Below, in pieces: positions 12,889-51,690 of a DNA stretch of 64,000 nt. The translations under genes were made by a program, and so were the position numbers. The stretch covers positions 4,565,054 through 4,629,053 of the forward strand of contig NC_052514.1 of assembly GCF_014356525.2 (NCBI RefSeq). The letters run 5' to 3'. Each line of letters starts with the position of its first letter. Position 1 is the stretch's first letter. Source of the DNA: Nilaparvata lugens (taxonomy: Eukaryota; Arthropoda; Insecta; Hemiptera; Delphacidae). The notes under the pieces were generated by a model, which searched no databases, had not been told where the DNA came from, and worked only from the letters and a program-made list of their open reading frames with translations.

Positions 12889-13507
12889 AGGCTGTGCAAA
12901 GGATAAAAATAAACTTTCTACTCGTGATATTTTTCAAAGTTTTTCGATTTGTATATCATCAAGCTATCAAAATGAAAAAGTTTTCTCAGGAAATTATTTT
13001 TTCTGATCATTACTTTTTGAGATATGAGCGCCTGAAGTTTGAATTTTTGGGACAGAACATTTCAAATTCGGTAAGAGATAAATCCATGAGATTTAGAGGA
13101 TAGATTCTTCATGGTATTGCTGATCTAGTGAAACAAAAATTTTCTGAAAATATTGATTTTTAAGATAGTTATTCAATTCACTAAAAATAACTTTTAGTTG
13201 AGTTATTTTGGGTAAATTGAGTAACTTTTTCAATAATTGATATTTTCAGAAAATGTTTGTTTTACTGGATCAACAATACCATGAAAAATCCATCCTCTGT
13301 ATCTCATGGATTTATCTCTTACTGATTTACTAATTTTCTGTCCCAAAAATTCAAACTTTAGGCGCTCATATCTCAAAAAGTAATGATCGGAAAAAAATGT
13401 TCTCCTGAGAAAACTTTTTCAATTTGATAGCTTGATGTTATACAAATCGAAAAATTTAGAAAAATATCACGAGTAGAAAGTTTATTTTTAGCCTTTGCAC
13501 AACCTTA
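12889..13507. mobile_element. foldback element, GGCTGTGCAAAGG family, copy 1
   Basis: A palindromic unit of about 620 bp whose halves are inverted copies. It contains GATATGAGCGCCTGAAGTTT and its complement; the ends are AGGCTGTGCAAAGG and its complement. No coding frame. Confidence 0.85.
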
Positions 13508-13824
13508 AGCGGTTTTCAGAGTCGGGAGGGCAGGAATTGCTACAACCAACGATTTAATGGAATGAAATGTCTCATATTCAAATAACTGATTGCTGATTAA
13601 TCCCGAGAACCAATCAGAGGTATTTTCGAAAAGGAGGCTTCTCCAATTGTTTCTTGTGGAATATAATCATGATTAAAATTTAACAGGCTTTTGTGCAGCC
13701 GGGCCTCAATCTCTAAGATTGTTTAGTATTTCTAGATTATAATATGAATATGACCTCAATTAAAAATATACTACTTCTACTATTGAATTAAAAGACGTTG
13801 AGTTGTCAAAACCAATGAAATGTC

Positions 13825-13987
13825 TAAAGGTGCGTACAATATACGCGCCGCGAACATGAGCAATTCACTTTTAATCAGCTGACTATATCTGTATTTTACA
13901 GAAACGGTAAGATACAGATAAAAAAAGCTTGGCATCAGCTGATTAAAAAGCTCATGTTCGCGGCGCGTAAATCTGTACGCACCTTTA
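13825..13987. mobile_element. MITE, TAAAGGTGCGTAC family, copy 1
   Basis: 163 bp with arms TAAAGGTGCGTACAATATAC and GTACGCACCTTTA, each running through CGCGCCGCGAACATGAGC and ATCAGCTGA. Confidence 0.88.
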
Positions 13988-14174
13988 CATTCTAATAAAT
14001 CAGTCATTTTCACAATTTCAAGTCTTTTAATTCGATATAATATCTCCTCCTCTACTATACTCTAAGTACGATAAGAAATTCTTGGAATTATGACATCTAC
14101 TGTTGACTAAAATGCCTCATATTTTGATAACTATTGACTCTGAAATTTCCAAGTATTAATTAAAAGTAAAATCT

Positions 14175-14338
14175 TAGGGCGATGCAACACGAGCGTTTTT
14201 TCAGGCGTTTTAAGATTAGTCGGCAGGGCAGAAAGCTCTCCGATTGGCTGATTGAGTTTGCGTTCGGGAATCAATTGGAGAGCTTGCTGCCCTGCCGACT
14301 CGTACGCCTAAAAAAACGCTTCGTTTGGCCTATAGGGC
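14175..14338. mobile_element. MITE, TAGGGC...ACACGAGGCG family, copy 1
   Basis: Inverted arms include AGTCGGCAGGGCAGAAAGCT and its partner CAAGCTTGCTGCCCTGCCGA-like arm. GC-rich against AT-rich flanks. Superfamily undetermined (hAT- or PIF-like). Confidence 0.7.
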
Positions 14339-14974
14339 CAATCAATACCACCTCATCTCATCTACTGTAATAGAAATCTGTAATAATTGGAGACTCGGGA
14401 AATTAAGTACGGTAGTAACTTACTAAACAAGATTTCTTTTCTAATACATTTTTATTGTAGTATGATAATATAATACACAATATTTACACAAATTTAGTTT
14501 CAAACAATAGTGAAAGGCTCAGTCAATATTATGAATACACAATTTCTAATACAAAACATACCAATGATTCCGATTTTTGTTGACTCCAAAATTGAATTTT
14601 TCCCAATTTTGTTAAAGATGCATGATACTTTTTACTACAAATAAACTATTTGTACTTACTCAACAGTTTTGTATTTTTTAGCATCTTGTACTGATATTTT
14701 GTATTTTTTATAATTTAATAGTTGTACTTAATTCTCTTTGTGAAGAATAAGATGTTCCTAAAATATACATATTCAAGTCCTTTCAGTACTACATTGTAAC
14801 ACACATTGAATAAGAAAATATTGTGGAGTATATTTTCACAAAAATATGAAAATTATTTGAATATTCTGTAGATCTATCACAGGTAGACCATGCAAATTTA
14901 ACAAATTTGGAAAGTTTCTCAATGATATAGTTTTTAATGGAATCTTTGTATGTTCATCTCCAAATGTATCCAGT

Positions 14975-15200
14975 ATTCAAGCATAATTTTGATACTATTG
15001 CTTATTGTAATTCAATTAATTTTAATCTCAAAAAATGATATAATTCAACAAAAGTCTAATTCAGGGATTTGAAAAAAAGATAAATTTTACATAATTTTGA
15101 TACTATTGCTTATTGTAATTCAATTAATTTTAATTCTCAAAAAATGTTATTTCAACAAAAATCTAATTCAGGGATTTGAAAAAAATTGATAAATTTTACA
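14975..15200 (+). repeat. tandem duplication, unit about 112 bp
   Basis: ATAATTTTGATACTATTGCT and about 90 following bases appear at 14984 and 15094. Confidence 0.85.
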
Positions 15201-17700
15201 CGTGAAACTACAAATCTTTGGCGAACAACTTAGAAAATATCATTTTATCTATATACTCTGTACAGAAATTTTACCCTGAAACTGTATTTTAATATTTTTT
15301 CGAAAGATAATATTTTGATAATTTTCTACGAAATTAATTTGCAAGAGTTATTATTGACTTAGGAGGACATGCAACGTTGAGCTTAACATTAATGAATATT
15401 AATTTAAATTCAACATTACCTAAAGATTCAGACTTTGATCACCTTTACTTACCTTAATTTCATTAATTAATTTACTAACTACATTTTTTTAATTTTTAAA
15501 TTTTCACTGATATAGTTTTTTCACTGAGCACTCAGGACCAAAAAAAAAAGAAAAAACATTAACTTTACTATTAAGGATAAGGAAACAAAGCCAATACAAA
15601 TATTAAAAATACTAATCAAACAAACAAGACAAAAATAAAGAGTAAATAATGATATTGTAATAACAATAATTTCTTAAAGTATAGTAAATTACCGTAATAA
15701 TAATTTATAAATATTAGACATTACAGTAGTGCATTAAGACACATCATTATTCTTATCACTTACATAAATATTCATATACATTTTTCTTATTTACAGGAAA
15801 ATTTCAACTTTCCATGCTTACTCAATTAATCAACAAAACCCTAATCAACACGATTGGTCGATTCATCATTATTCAACAGTATTAATCAATAATAGAATTA
15901 TTTCCATAGTTTTTTTTCAATTAGGCTAAATCTGAGCCTAGATTTTCATTTGATGAAATTTTGGGCCTCAACTAATGACTAACGAAATGCACGTAGAATA
16001 ATAGGAAAGAAGAATAGAAGATAGAAAAGAGGAAGAAAGAAAAGAAAGATATGTTCACAATAGAAGAATTTCCCCTAAATTAGAATAATTACGATTTATA
16101 GTACAGATTATTCAATTTAAACCTGATTACAAGGTACTAATTCGAAGATAAATTTCCACTAGTCACATTTTTTCACAATTGAAATTAGATTTCTGTGCAA
16201 TCAAAGCTATACTAAATTAACAAATTCTATTGATCATCAAGAGAATTCTATTACCAAAAGTTGTAATCATTTTATATTTTTTTGACTCTCAAAAAACTAT
16301 GAACTAATATTCAATTTACTTTGATTTATCAACAGCGAAACGCAATTGATGTGATACAAAATTCAAGTTTTTCCCACAGAAAGAGGTTTCATAATAGACA
16401 GTTATTGATCATCAGTTTAGTCTCAAAAAAATTTACTATTGACGGAAATTACTGATATATTGCAATTATTCAAATTCTAATGAATTAATAATCATTATTA
16501 AACGAAAATCCAAATTAAATGCTGTAAATCACCTGGCAGAAGTCTCTTCGGGGTGATTTACAGCATTTAATTTTGATTTTCCTTCAATAGTAATTATTAA
16601 TTTTATAATCTTTAGAAATAAGTAAATCTACTTAATTGATAGTTTTAGAATTTAAGTAAGGTAGATAACTCACTGTAAGTTCTTATAGCTTTGTCTACTC
16701 TACTACGACATAAGACAAAACATTTTAGTTCAAATCTCATGTCTGGAAATTTAAATCAAATATTGACTAAAAAATTTAGAGAAACCAATATCAAACATTG
16801 ACTAAGCGTTGCATGAATAGCATTCAAAATCGAAATTCCAAGGAAATGGGTAATTTTATCAGTATAATAGCCTTACATTTCCTTATAATACTCGTTGGAA
16901 TTTTTGTAAAAAATTCGTAAATAGTAGACTTCACTTCTCTCGTCTTGAATCTCCTTTCAAAAAATCTTAAAAACCGACACAATTTTTGCTTTGAAATTTT
17001 TAAAGCTTTGGTTACTAAATCTTGATAGAAAAACCAGCTATCAGTTCTTTGTTTAGATCGGTACAGTTCACATAACTTTGACAGTGTTCAGAGAATGGGT
17101 AGCCGTGCTACAACCAAACCTGACTACTGTCAAGCTAACTACAATAAATCTTGAAGAGACACCATATTCAACACAATACATTTATTACTGTTATTTCAAG
17201 AGCAAATTCAATTTTCACATCTATTAAGATTGTTGAAAGAGCATATTTTGTATCCAACATTTTCCTTACATTGTCTCTTGTAACAAAACTAATACATTGA
17301 AACAAAATCCATTCTTATTAATAATAATATTATTAAAGTATTAGCATTCAGCATTTTTCTTACCCGTTCTATTGTATCAACAATGTCTGAAACATTAGAC
17401 TGTTCACAGAAGTACATCATAAAAATATGAATCGAAAATTATAACTGAAACATGAAAATGCAAAACTGTACAGTCTGTAAACAATGAACAAATTAAACGA
17501 TACATAAAATAATATTTATATTTAATTTATTCAAGATTGAACTGGGAACAATCATACAGGAAAATGCAATTAATATTCAGTCAATAAACCTTCTAGCTTA
17601 TTAATCACTTTTCAAATAAATAGAAAATACAGAGTAAGAGCAGTGATAAAGCTGAGTTGACAAAACAATGATTGAAATCTTATTTCAATGAACAGTTTTA
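15200..17700. other. AT-rich sequence without a recognised gene
   Basis: Very AT-rich and low in complexity. Only the palindrome at 16494-16594 stands out. Confidence 0.6.
16494..16594. repeat. short palindromic MITE, CGAAAATCCAAATTAA family
   Basis: Two mirrored halves around GGCAGAAGTCTCTTCGGGG. A fuller copy is at 39760-39914 and a half copy near 6388-6480. Confidence 0.75.
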
Positions 17701-17726
17701 AGCACAAGAAACATTCTGTCTTTTAT

Positions 17727-17982
17727 CATAGAGAAACAATAGCGTAAGTAGATATCCCATGGTATAGGGCATTTATGTTGCAACTTTTACTGTTATCTCA
17801 AGCCGATTATTGTCGACTTTTACTGTTTTGTTGGGATGAGAGTGTATAAACGGTACAGTATGAGAGACTACGAGCATCACACAGTTTCACAGGAAAGAAC
17901 TACGTGGACTATCGGCTTGAGATAACAGTAAAAGTTGCAACATATACCATGGGATATCTACTTACGCTATTGTTTCTCTATG
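17727..17982. mobile_element. 256-bp MITE, CATAGAGAAAC family, copy 1
   Basis: The ends are CATAGAGAAACAATAGCGTA and its complement, and the inverted arms include TTTACTGTTATCTCAAGCCG. It is flanked by the 7-bp direct repeat CTTTTAT (17720-17726, 17983-17989). Confidence 0.88.
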
Positions 17983-18459
17983 CTTTTATCAAGTTTCACA
18001 TAAATGGGTGAAAAATGAAAGAAGTACTATAAGTATTATCAAGATAATATTCAAATCTCTTCTCAAGATGATTTGAGGAAATATAATCACGCTTCTCTTC
18101 CTTTCAAGTTTGAAGGAGAAAAAATATCAAATATTCATTTATAATGAACTTATTGCGTTTATAAACAACCTTGACAAGAACAAAATGAAAGAAAGAAGAC
18201 GAAGATGGAAGACAAAAATAAGAAAGAGATGAGGATAGAAAGAATAGAAAATTAAGGAGCATAGTGAAATTTTCGATGATATAACAAACACTGGGGCAAT
18301 AATAAAATATAGATCATGTATCAGAGTCAGTAGATCAATGAAATAAGTTGCACGATATTCAATAACCAATGTTGAGAAAACTACGAGCAGAATGTGGAAA
18401 AGAAGATCCTAACTTATTCTGTTTCTCGTTCGAAGAATCTTCTTCTCTATATTTGCATT

Positions 18460-19085
18460 GCACTCTTCTTCTTCTTCTTCTTTTTCTCCTCCTCCTCCTC
18501 CTCCTTCATTCCTCCACCTGTTACCTCATCATTTCAATTTCATTGTCCACCTCTTGTTGGTTATCATTAGTCGTAGCATTCAATTAATCGCTCTTGAACA
18601 ACTAGTTGAAAGAAATTTACACCATCTCTGTTCCATGTAGAATTTCTCCATATAAAGGTGAAATTAATGTAAAAGAAGTTAGTTTCACATTTCTCCCATT
18701 TCACTTTAATATGGTGAATTATCACATCTTTGTTCCTAGTCTATAATTATTCTTTCAACTACTTGTGTATGAGTCAATTAATGCTACGACTAAAGGTGCG
18801 TACAGATATACGCGTCGCGAACATGAGCAATTCACTTTTAATCAGCTGATTATATCTGTATTTTTACAGAAACGGTAAGATACAGATATAAAAAGCTTGG
18901 CATCAGCTGATTAAAAGTGAATTGCTCATGTTCGCGGCGCTTATATCTGTACCTGTTACCTCAATGATAACCAACGAAGATGAGGGTAACGAAATTGAAA
19001 TTATAAGGTAACAGATGAAGGAATGAGGAGAAGAAGAGAACAAGAGAAGGATGAGGTGAGAGGTAGAGGAGGAGGAGAAAGAAAA
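18460..19085. repeat. foldback structure with a MITE in its right arm
   Basis: The left arm 18460-18590 (CTTCTTCTT...CACCTGTTACCTCATC...GGTTATCATTAGTCGTAGCA) is the complement of 18773-18792 plus 18960-19085. The right arm is interrupted between CGACTAA and TGATAACC by the MITE at 18793-18962. Confidence 0.75.
18793..18962. mobile_element. MITE, TAAAGGTGCGTAC family, copy 2
   Basis: Nearly full-length copy whose last ten bases at the right differ from the family end. It is inserted in the right arm of the foldback structure at 18460-19085. Confidence 0.8.
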
Positions 19086-19274
19086 GAAGACCAAGACGTA
19101 CCTTGAAAGGACATACACCAATTCCGCCCCGCGGTCAAATGGGAGTGGAACATGGCTCCTATACACACGTACACTGAGTACGTCGTGACGTCATCACTGC
19201 TTGTCACATTATTTGTCCCGCTCTCACTCTGTCGAATTGATAACGGTATATTATACTTTCCGATAACCGTCTGC

Positions 19275-19440
19275 TTTGTAAAGAATATTACTTCATATTT
19301 AATCATAAAAGAATACGGTTCCGAGTCTAGACATGTTCTACAGATCTTTATTGTTTTAACTTATATGACGTTTGTTTTTAACATTATTGTAATGTTTTAC
19401 AACAATAAAGAATGATTTGATTTATGATGTGATCATTACA
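19275..19440 (-). repeat. diverged copy of the Akt 3' flank
   Basis: GTCTAGACATGTTCTACA plus surrounding sequence (AAAGAATACGGTTCCGA, ATCTTTATTG, GTGATCATTAC) matches 21239-21418. Each copy carries a different insertion of 80-90 bases, one ending AATAAAGAATGATTTGATTT, like a LINE 3' end. Confidence 0.7.
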
Positions 19441-19490
19441 CTCATTACTGATCGTACATACTAAGCGGAAGGCTCGCTTCGCTCGCCTTA

Positions 19491-20122
19491 TTAAGACTGT
19501 GCAAAGGCTAAAAAAAACTTTTTACTCGTGATATTTTTAAAAGTTTTTTGATTTGTATATCATCAAGCTATCAAAATGAAAAAGTTTTCTCAGGAAAACA
19601 TTTTTTTTCTGATCATTACTTTTTCAGATATGAGCGCCTAAAGTTTAAATTTTTGGGACATAACATTTCAAATACGGTAAGAGATAAATCTATGAGATTT
19701 AGAGGATAAATTCTACATGGTATTGTTGATTGAATAAATAAAAATTTTCTGAAAATATCAATTTTTAAGATAGTTATTCAATTCACTAAAATTAACAAAA
19801 AAAAACTTTTAGTTGAGCTATTTTTGGTAAATTGAAAAACTTTTCCAAAAATTAATATTTTCAGAAAATTTTTGTTTTACTAGATCAACAATACCATGGA
19901 GAATCCATCCTCTAAATCTCATGGATTTATATCGTACCGAATTTGAAATGTTCTATCCCAAAAATTTAAACTTCAGTCGCTCATATCTCAAAAAGTAATG
20001 ATGGGAAATAATGTTTTCCTGAGAAAACTTTTTCATTTTGATAGCTTGATGATATACAAATCTAAAAACTTTGAAAAATATCACGATTAAAAAGTTTATT
20101 TTTAGCCTTTGCACAGCCTTAA
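19491..20122. mobile_element. foldback element, GGCTGTGCAAAGG family, copy 2
   Basis: 632 bp, bounded by TTAAG...CTTAA, with the same mirrored halves as the copy at 12889. Confidence 0.88.
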
Positions 20123-20287
20123 CATAGCGATCTATCGTAGAAGTTTATAAATTTGAAATTCGATATTTCACCCTCATTGACTCTGTCATTAAAACAAATT
20201 CAGAAATAAAAAGTCAAAACATTAGAAAGAATGATTGAGAAAATGTGTTTGCTAGAACCAATTGGACATTGATCATTCATTCAAGAT

Positions 20288-21064
20288 GTACACCGTGATT
20301 CAAAAAGAATACCACAACTTTGAAAATCTATATTTAATCAAGGAGACATAATAGAAACTTGGGTTACAAATCAAAATGAAGAGTATTAAAATAAGTTTTT
20401 CCCCGCTAGAAAACAAGTTCACAAATAATGTTCAATGTGACCCCCTCCTCGAGTGATATCTTTCAAGCCAAGCAGCTCGAGACAGAGCACTTCATCACTG
20501 GCCTCCAAGACACCCTGACCTCACCCCCTGCGATTTTTTTCTATGGGGGTACGTTAAAGATAAGGTTATCGACCGCCTCTACCAGCTAACATTGAGGAGC
20601 TCAAACAAGAAATAACAGCAGCTATCATAGCCACCTCTAATACAAGGCCGCGGCCTACGATATTGCAAAGTCGCAGTGTAGGCCTAGAATCTAATACATG
20701 ATTGGTGAAAAAGATCAGCTGGTATTTTTAAAAATATTTTTCACCAATCATGTATTAGATTCTAGGCCTACACTGCGACTTTGCAATATCGTAGGCCGCG
20801 GCCTTGTATTAGAGGTGGCTATGCAGCTATACAAACTGTTACGCCCGATATGCTACTGAGGGTGTGCAACGAGTTCGAGTATCGTATTGATATCACTCGA
20901 GTGTCTGGAGGGGGTCACATTGAACATTTGTGAACTTGTTTTCTAGTGGGGAAAAACTTATTTTAATACTCTTCATTTTGATTCATAACCCAAGTTTCTA
21001 TTAGATTTCCTTGATGGAATACAGATTTTCAAAGTTGTGGTATTCTTTTTGAATCACGCTGTAT
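20288..21064 (+). mobile_element. internally deleted mariner-like element with transposase C-terminal remnant
   Basis: The outer arms are inverted repeats of about 170 bases (20288-20460 and 20885-21064), ending GTGATTCAAAAAGAATACCA at the left. Inside, with stops and frame changes, lie DRLYQL-region and NIEELKQEITAAI, then TVTPDMLLRVCNEFEYRID and VSGGGHIEHL. These are the familiar C-terminal sequences of insect mariner-like transposases whose N-terminus is the DUF4817 type. The two halves are separated by the MITE at 20626-20823. Its removal gives ITAAIQTV without a break. Confidence 0.75.
20626..20823. mobile_element. 198-bp MITE with about 86-bp inverted arms, CATAG ends
   Basis: It begins CATAGCCACCTCTAATACAA and ends with the exact complement; the arms are essentially perfect for about 86 bases around a short loop. 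CAGCTAT is repeated on both sides (20619-20625 and 20824-20830), a 7-bp target duplication (8 bp if the terminal G is counted as host sequence). It is inserted in the transposase remnant. Confidence 0.9.
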
Positions 21065-21393
21065 TTTAATGAATAATCACAGTCACATTGGTTGTAGCCC
21101 AATCTTTCAATATCAATTGGAATGGAATTATAGGATAGAAATCTGTATCTCATTGACTAAACTCTAATATGTTGTCATAACACAGTAGTGTTTTGCTTGA
21201 AGCATCCTTAGAATACTGGTTTGAATTTAAATTTCTGCTTTATAAAGAACATTACTTCCTATTCGATTATTCCTTTCTATTTGTGTTTTATTTGTTTCGT
21301 AATTATTTGTAATTTTGTTTTGTGTTTTTAATAAATTGAATTGAATTGAATAAAAAAGAATACGACTCCGTGTCTAGACATGTTCTACAAATC

Positions 21394-21399
21394 TTTATT
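21394..21399 (-). promoter_or_regulatory. candidate Akt polyadenylation signal AATAAA
   Basis: AATAAA on the minus strand lies about 54 bases after the Akt stop codon, which would give a 3' UTR of only about 75 bases. Other AATAAA matches occur farther on, so a longer transcript is possible. A diverged copy of this flank, including the hexamer, exists near 19350. Confidence 0.45.
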
Positions 21400-21452
21400 G
21401 TTTATGTGATCATTACTCTATGTACCACATTGGTCGGGGAACGACAGACAAC

Positions 21453-47851
<26,399 letters not shown>

Positions 47852-48248
47852 TAGTATTCACTGAAACAAAGTTAAAAATAAATTAATAAATTAAAATAAT
47901 ATAAGTATATCATTTCCTTAAAGATGTTTATATAAACATAGTAACAAAGGTAACAATATCAACATAGTAACAATATTTTTATATTAACAACAAGTATATT
48001 TTACAAACTAGCAAAGTACAACACACTAAGGACGGAAGCACAAAAGACTGTTCAAGAAGACTAAGTTACTCATAAAAGAAGCCTTCTCTGATTGGTTCTC
48101 GTGGCATTTAAATCCTGTTAAAATTCAACAGACATTTTGTATAACTGGGCCCATACGTTTCAAGATGCTCAATCATTCTTAGGGTACATTCCTGTGTCAC
48201 GAAAAAGCAAGTATTTTAAAATCACCAGTTTTCAATTTTTCACGATCG

Positions 48249-48690
48249 AAAAGTTTGTCCAAGATTTTTACCAAGTGAAAGCATTATGAATTCTATTTCG
48301 ATTTACTTTTACAAAGTATAAGAGGTTGATGATGATGATGTAGCACGAAATTTAGTACAGTGATGTAAAATAATTTATAACAAAGTTTAAAAACTTCATA
48401 GTGGGATAGTTTGTTCAAGATTTTACCAAGTGAAAGCCTTATGAATTCTATTTCGATTTTCAAAGTAAAAGAGGTTTATGACGATGTAGCACGAAATTTA
48501 GTTCCGTGATGTAAAATAATTTATAACAAAGTTTAAAAACCTCATGGTAGAAATGTTTGTTCAATATTTTAATCAAATGAAAAACATGATGAACTCTTTT
48601 TCGATTTTCAAAGTAAAACAGGTTTATGATGGTGTAGCATGTTATGCCACGAAATGTAGTTCTATGATGTGAAATAATTTATAACAAAAA
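48249..48690 (+). repeat. tandem repeat, three units of about 130-165 bp
   Basis: TTTACCAAGTGAAAGC...ATGAATTCTATTTCGATT...GATGTAGCACGAAATTTAGT recurs three times, the third copy most diverged. Confidence 0.85.
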
Positions 48691-48907
48691 GGGGTTGACA
48701 GTTTCTAATTTATTCAATTAATTACAAGAAAAGTGTAGTTGAGAAAACAGAAATAAATTGGCATTTGTTTTATCTCAAATTCTACAAATTACTACGCATA
48801 AAAATTAATTTGAAAACATACATGACAAACATTGTAGTTAACAGTTTATAGAATCATACAATGAAAATGTTATTATTGACATAACTCATATGTCAACCCT
48901 ATGAATT

Positions 48908-49210
48908 AGTTTGTGTTTTATTTCTGGTTCAAAATTTTTCTTAATAACTCAATATATTCAACTTCTGAGAGTTTATTGAATGTAATCAATCTATTATATT
49001 CGGTTTTTAATCAAATCAAATTCAAAATTTCTAATTTATTTATTTCTGGACTGAAAAGTGGACTCAAATCAATTCAATTGGATAGCATAACCTATCATTT
49101 TTATTCATTCATAACTCTACCTTCATTGTATTATCATTCATCCCATCATCATCACCTAGGCTTAAAATACTTCTAGAAAGTCGCCTTTGTAAAATAATAA
49201 AATAATTTTA
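48908..49210 (+). repeat. SINE-like repeat copy
   Basis: Same family head (GTTTGTGTTTTATTTCTGGT, TTAATAACTCAATA), ending AAAATAATAAAATAATTTT. Confidence 0.55.
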
Positions 49211-51120
49211 AAAAAATTATGAGAAGGACCAAACAGGTCCAGACACAGTCAATTCAGATCTCTGGTCATGACTAAGGAGAGAAGTAAGTAATGAAAAGAT
49301 ACAAAGTGACAATAAAATTAATTTTCAAATATAAATTGATTCACTTATATATAGTATTGTGAACTAAAAACAATGGGGATCTGCTTACAATATTGTCAAA
49401 TCACTTGAAAAATTCAAAATGTATCTTGTTGATTTCAAAACTGGTTATGGTGGTAAGATATTCATTCACACATTGAAGATGAAAAACAAACTATCCGATT
49501 AATCCGAAATTAAACTTCAAATCACACAGTAGTATGATGCTTTATGAAACTCACTCGCATTAACCAAATCTCAACTAACAATGACATCCAAAACATTTTC
49601 AACAAGGTAGACAGACGTCTACTGGAGTGGGGTGGGAGGGGTAACCAGCATTGCAAGTCAGGAGGGGAGGGGAACAAGGAAAAAATTGAAAAATTAATTT
49701 GAACAGTAACGATTTCAAAGGCTGATAACATAATAAACCACAAAAAACAACATTTTTCTACGATAAGTTAGTAGTATAAGATAATTTCTACAGTGAGATA
49801 CACTTTCAAAACTGTCAGCATTGGATGAATGGGAAGCATTGATGTTATATACAGGGAATGCTGACAGTTTAAAGATTATCTCAACCTCATTCTTTTTTGA
49901 AACTTTTATTTGTAAAAATTTCTTCTCCTAAATTTTTACAAATAAAAAATTCTTCCACTCATCGGAGAAAGACAGTTTTGGGCTATGCCTGTTGTCTCCT
50001 CCCAATCATATTATATATTATAATTATGATTTGTGATTGTGTCAATGAAATAAGTAAATAATGATTACTGTATATCTAAAATTTGAACTACATCCATACT
50101 AATACAGATAGTTTCATAAAAGATTGCAATGAAAAGCAAAAATAAAAGTAGTACCTTATAAAAACATCACGTTCAAGATATGGATGAATCATAGACGATA
50201 TTGTCACAATAACATATTCTGTTATTGATAACTTCTTGATTTGAAATCGACATGAAATATGAGAGAAATTAAGAACATAAAAAGTTTTCCTTGTTTCTTA
50301 ATTTTCGTCTGATTTTAACCTGGATTAAACTTCAACTTCAACAGAGTCTGAAAATAAACGTTTCAATAATTATTATTTTTGAATAAAGGATAAAAATAAT
50401 CAAAGAATAAGGGAATATGAATAACTACGAAAATACTTGAGTTTTCGAATTGATCTTCAAGAACAGCTAAGGTTCTAGCAATAAATTTATGAGTAGAATA
50501 ATAATTACTGTAACATAAAATGTCAGGTTCATGTATTCTCAAAATATTTATGACCAATAAAATATGATTTATTCATCTGCTATTTGAACCAGGGAATGAT
50601 TTTTTATTTAACATTTTATAGAAAACATTATTTCAAATAACAACTAACCACCTAATGATTTACTAAACACTAACTAATTAATAATACGCACAAAAAAACT
50701 AACAAAACCTACTCTAGAACATGGTACGCCATAGTGGAGTAGGTCAATTTCCACACAGAAAAAACTAAACAAGTAGAGGACACATTATAAGATTTTTTTG
50801 TAACTAACTATTGTATGTAATATTGTAATTTATCTAATATTTTGTGTAATTGATGTTGTAGTTTTAGTTTTTTTTTGGGAAATAAACATTTTTTAAATAA
50901 ATGATACAATATTTTACAGAACTGATAATAAAAATTCAATTCTATGTGAGGATTTTGCTCAGTATTGTTTTATATTTCTCAATAGTTTACGGGAATAATC
51001 ATAAACAAAATGAATATAAAATAATACTATGAACAAAAAATATTCTTCAGATACTGTTGTCGGTGAAATGAAGTGATATTTATCCATAAAGTAGCACTGG
51101 AATGTTGTCTAAACACTGAT
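49210..51120. other. AT-rich sequence without a recognised gene
   Basis: It contains a short repeat near 49811-49870 (GCATTGATGTTATATACAGG), related to 7853-7915, and a SINE-like 3' end at 49900-50065. The 5' exon of Akt could lie here or farther upstream, but no CpG-rich or conserved block marks it. Confidence 0.5.
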
Positions 51121-51124
51121 ACCA

Positions 51125-51690
51125 AAATGTATGTAATTTTTCAATAAGCTCGTGATATTTTTAAACAACATTCCAGTGTTTCATAAGAAAATATTAAAAT
51201 CCACCTGATGATTTGATAGAACTTTGGTTTGTGCTCAATTGTTAATTTTCCTCCATTGGTGTTGAAAAATGTATGTAATTTTTCAATAAACTCGTGATAT
51301 TTTTAGACAACATTCCAGTGCTTCATAAGAAAATATTGAATTCTACCTGATGATTTGATAGAACTTTGGTTTGTGCTCAATTGTTAATTTTCCTCCATTG
51401 GTGTTGAAAAATGTATGTAATTTTTCAATAAACTCGTGATATTTTTAGACAACATTCCAGTGTTTCATAAGAAAATATTAAAATCCACCTGATGATTTGA
51501 TAGAACTTTGGTTTGTGCTCAATTGTTAATTTTCCTCCATTGGTGTTGAAAAATGTATGTAATTTTTCAATAAACTCGTGATATTTTTAGAAAACATTCC
51601 AGTGCTTCATAAGAAAATATTGAATTCTACCTGATGATTTGATAGAACTTTGGTTTGTGCTCAATTGTAAATTTTTCTCAGAAGTAGATC
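51125..51690 (+). repeat. 142-bp tandem repeat with dimeric higher-order structure
   Basis: Four units starting AAAATGTATGTAATTTTTCA. Units 1 and 3 share CAGTGTTTCATAAG...AAAATCCACC, units 2 and 4 share CAGTGCTTCATAAG...GAATTCTACC, so a 284-bp dimer was duplicated. Confidence 0.92.
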
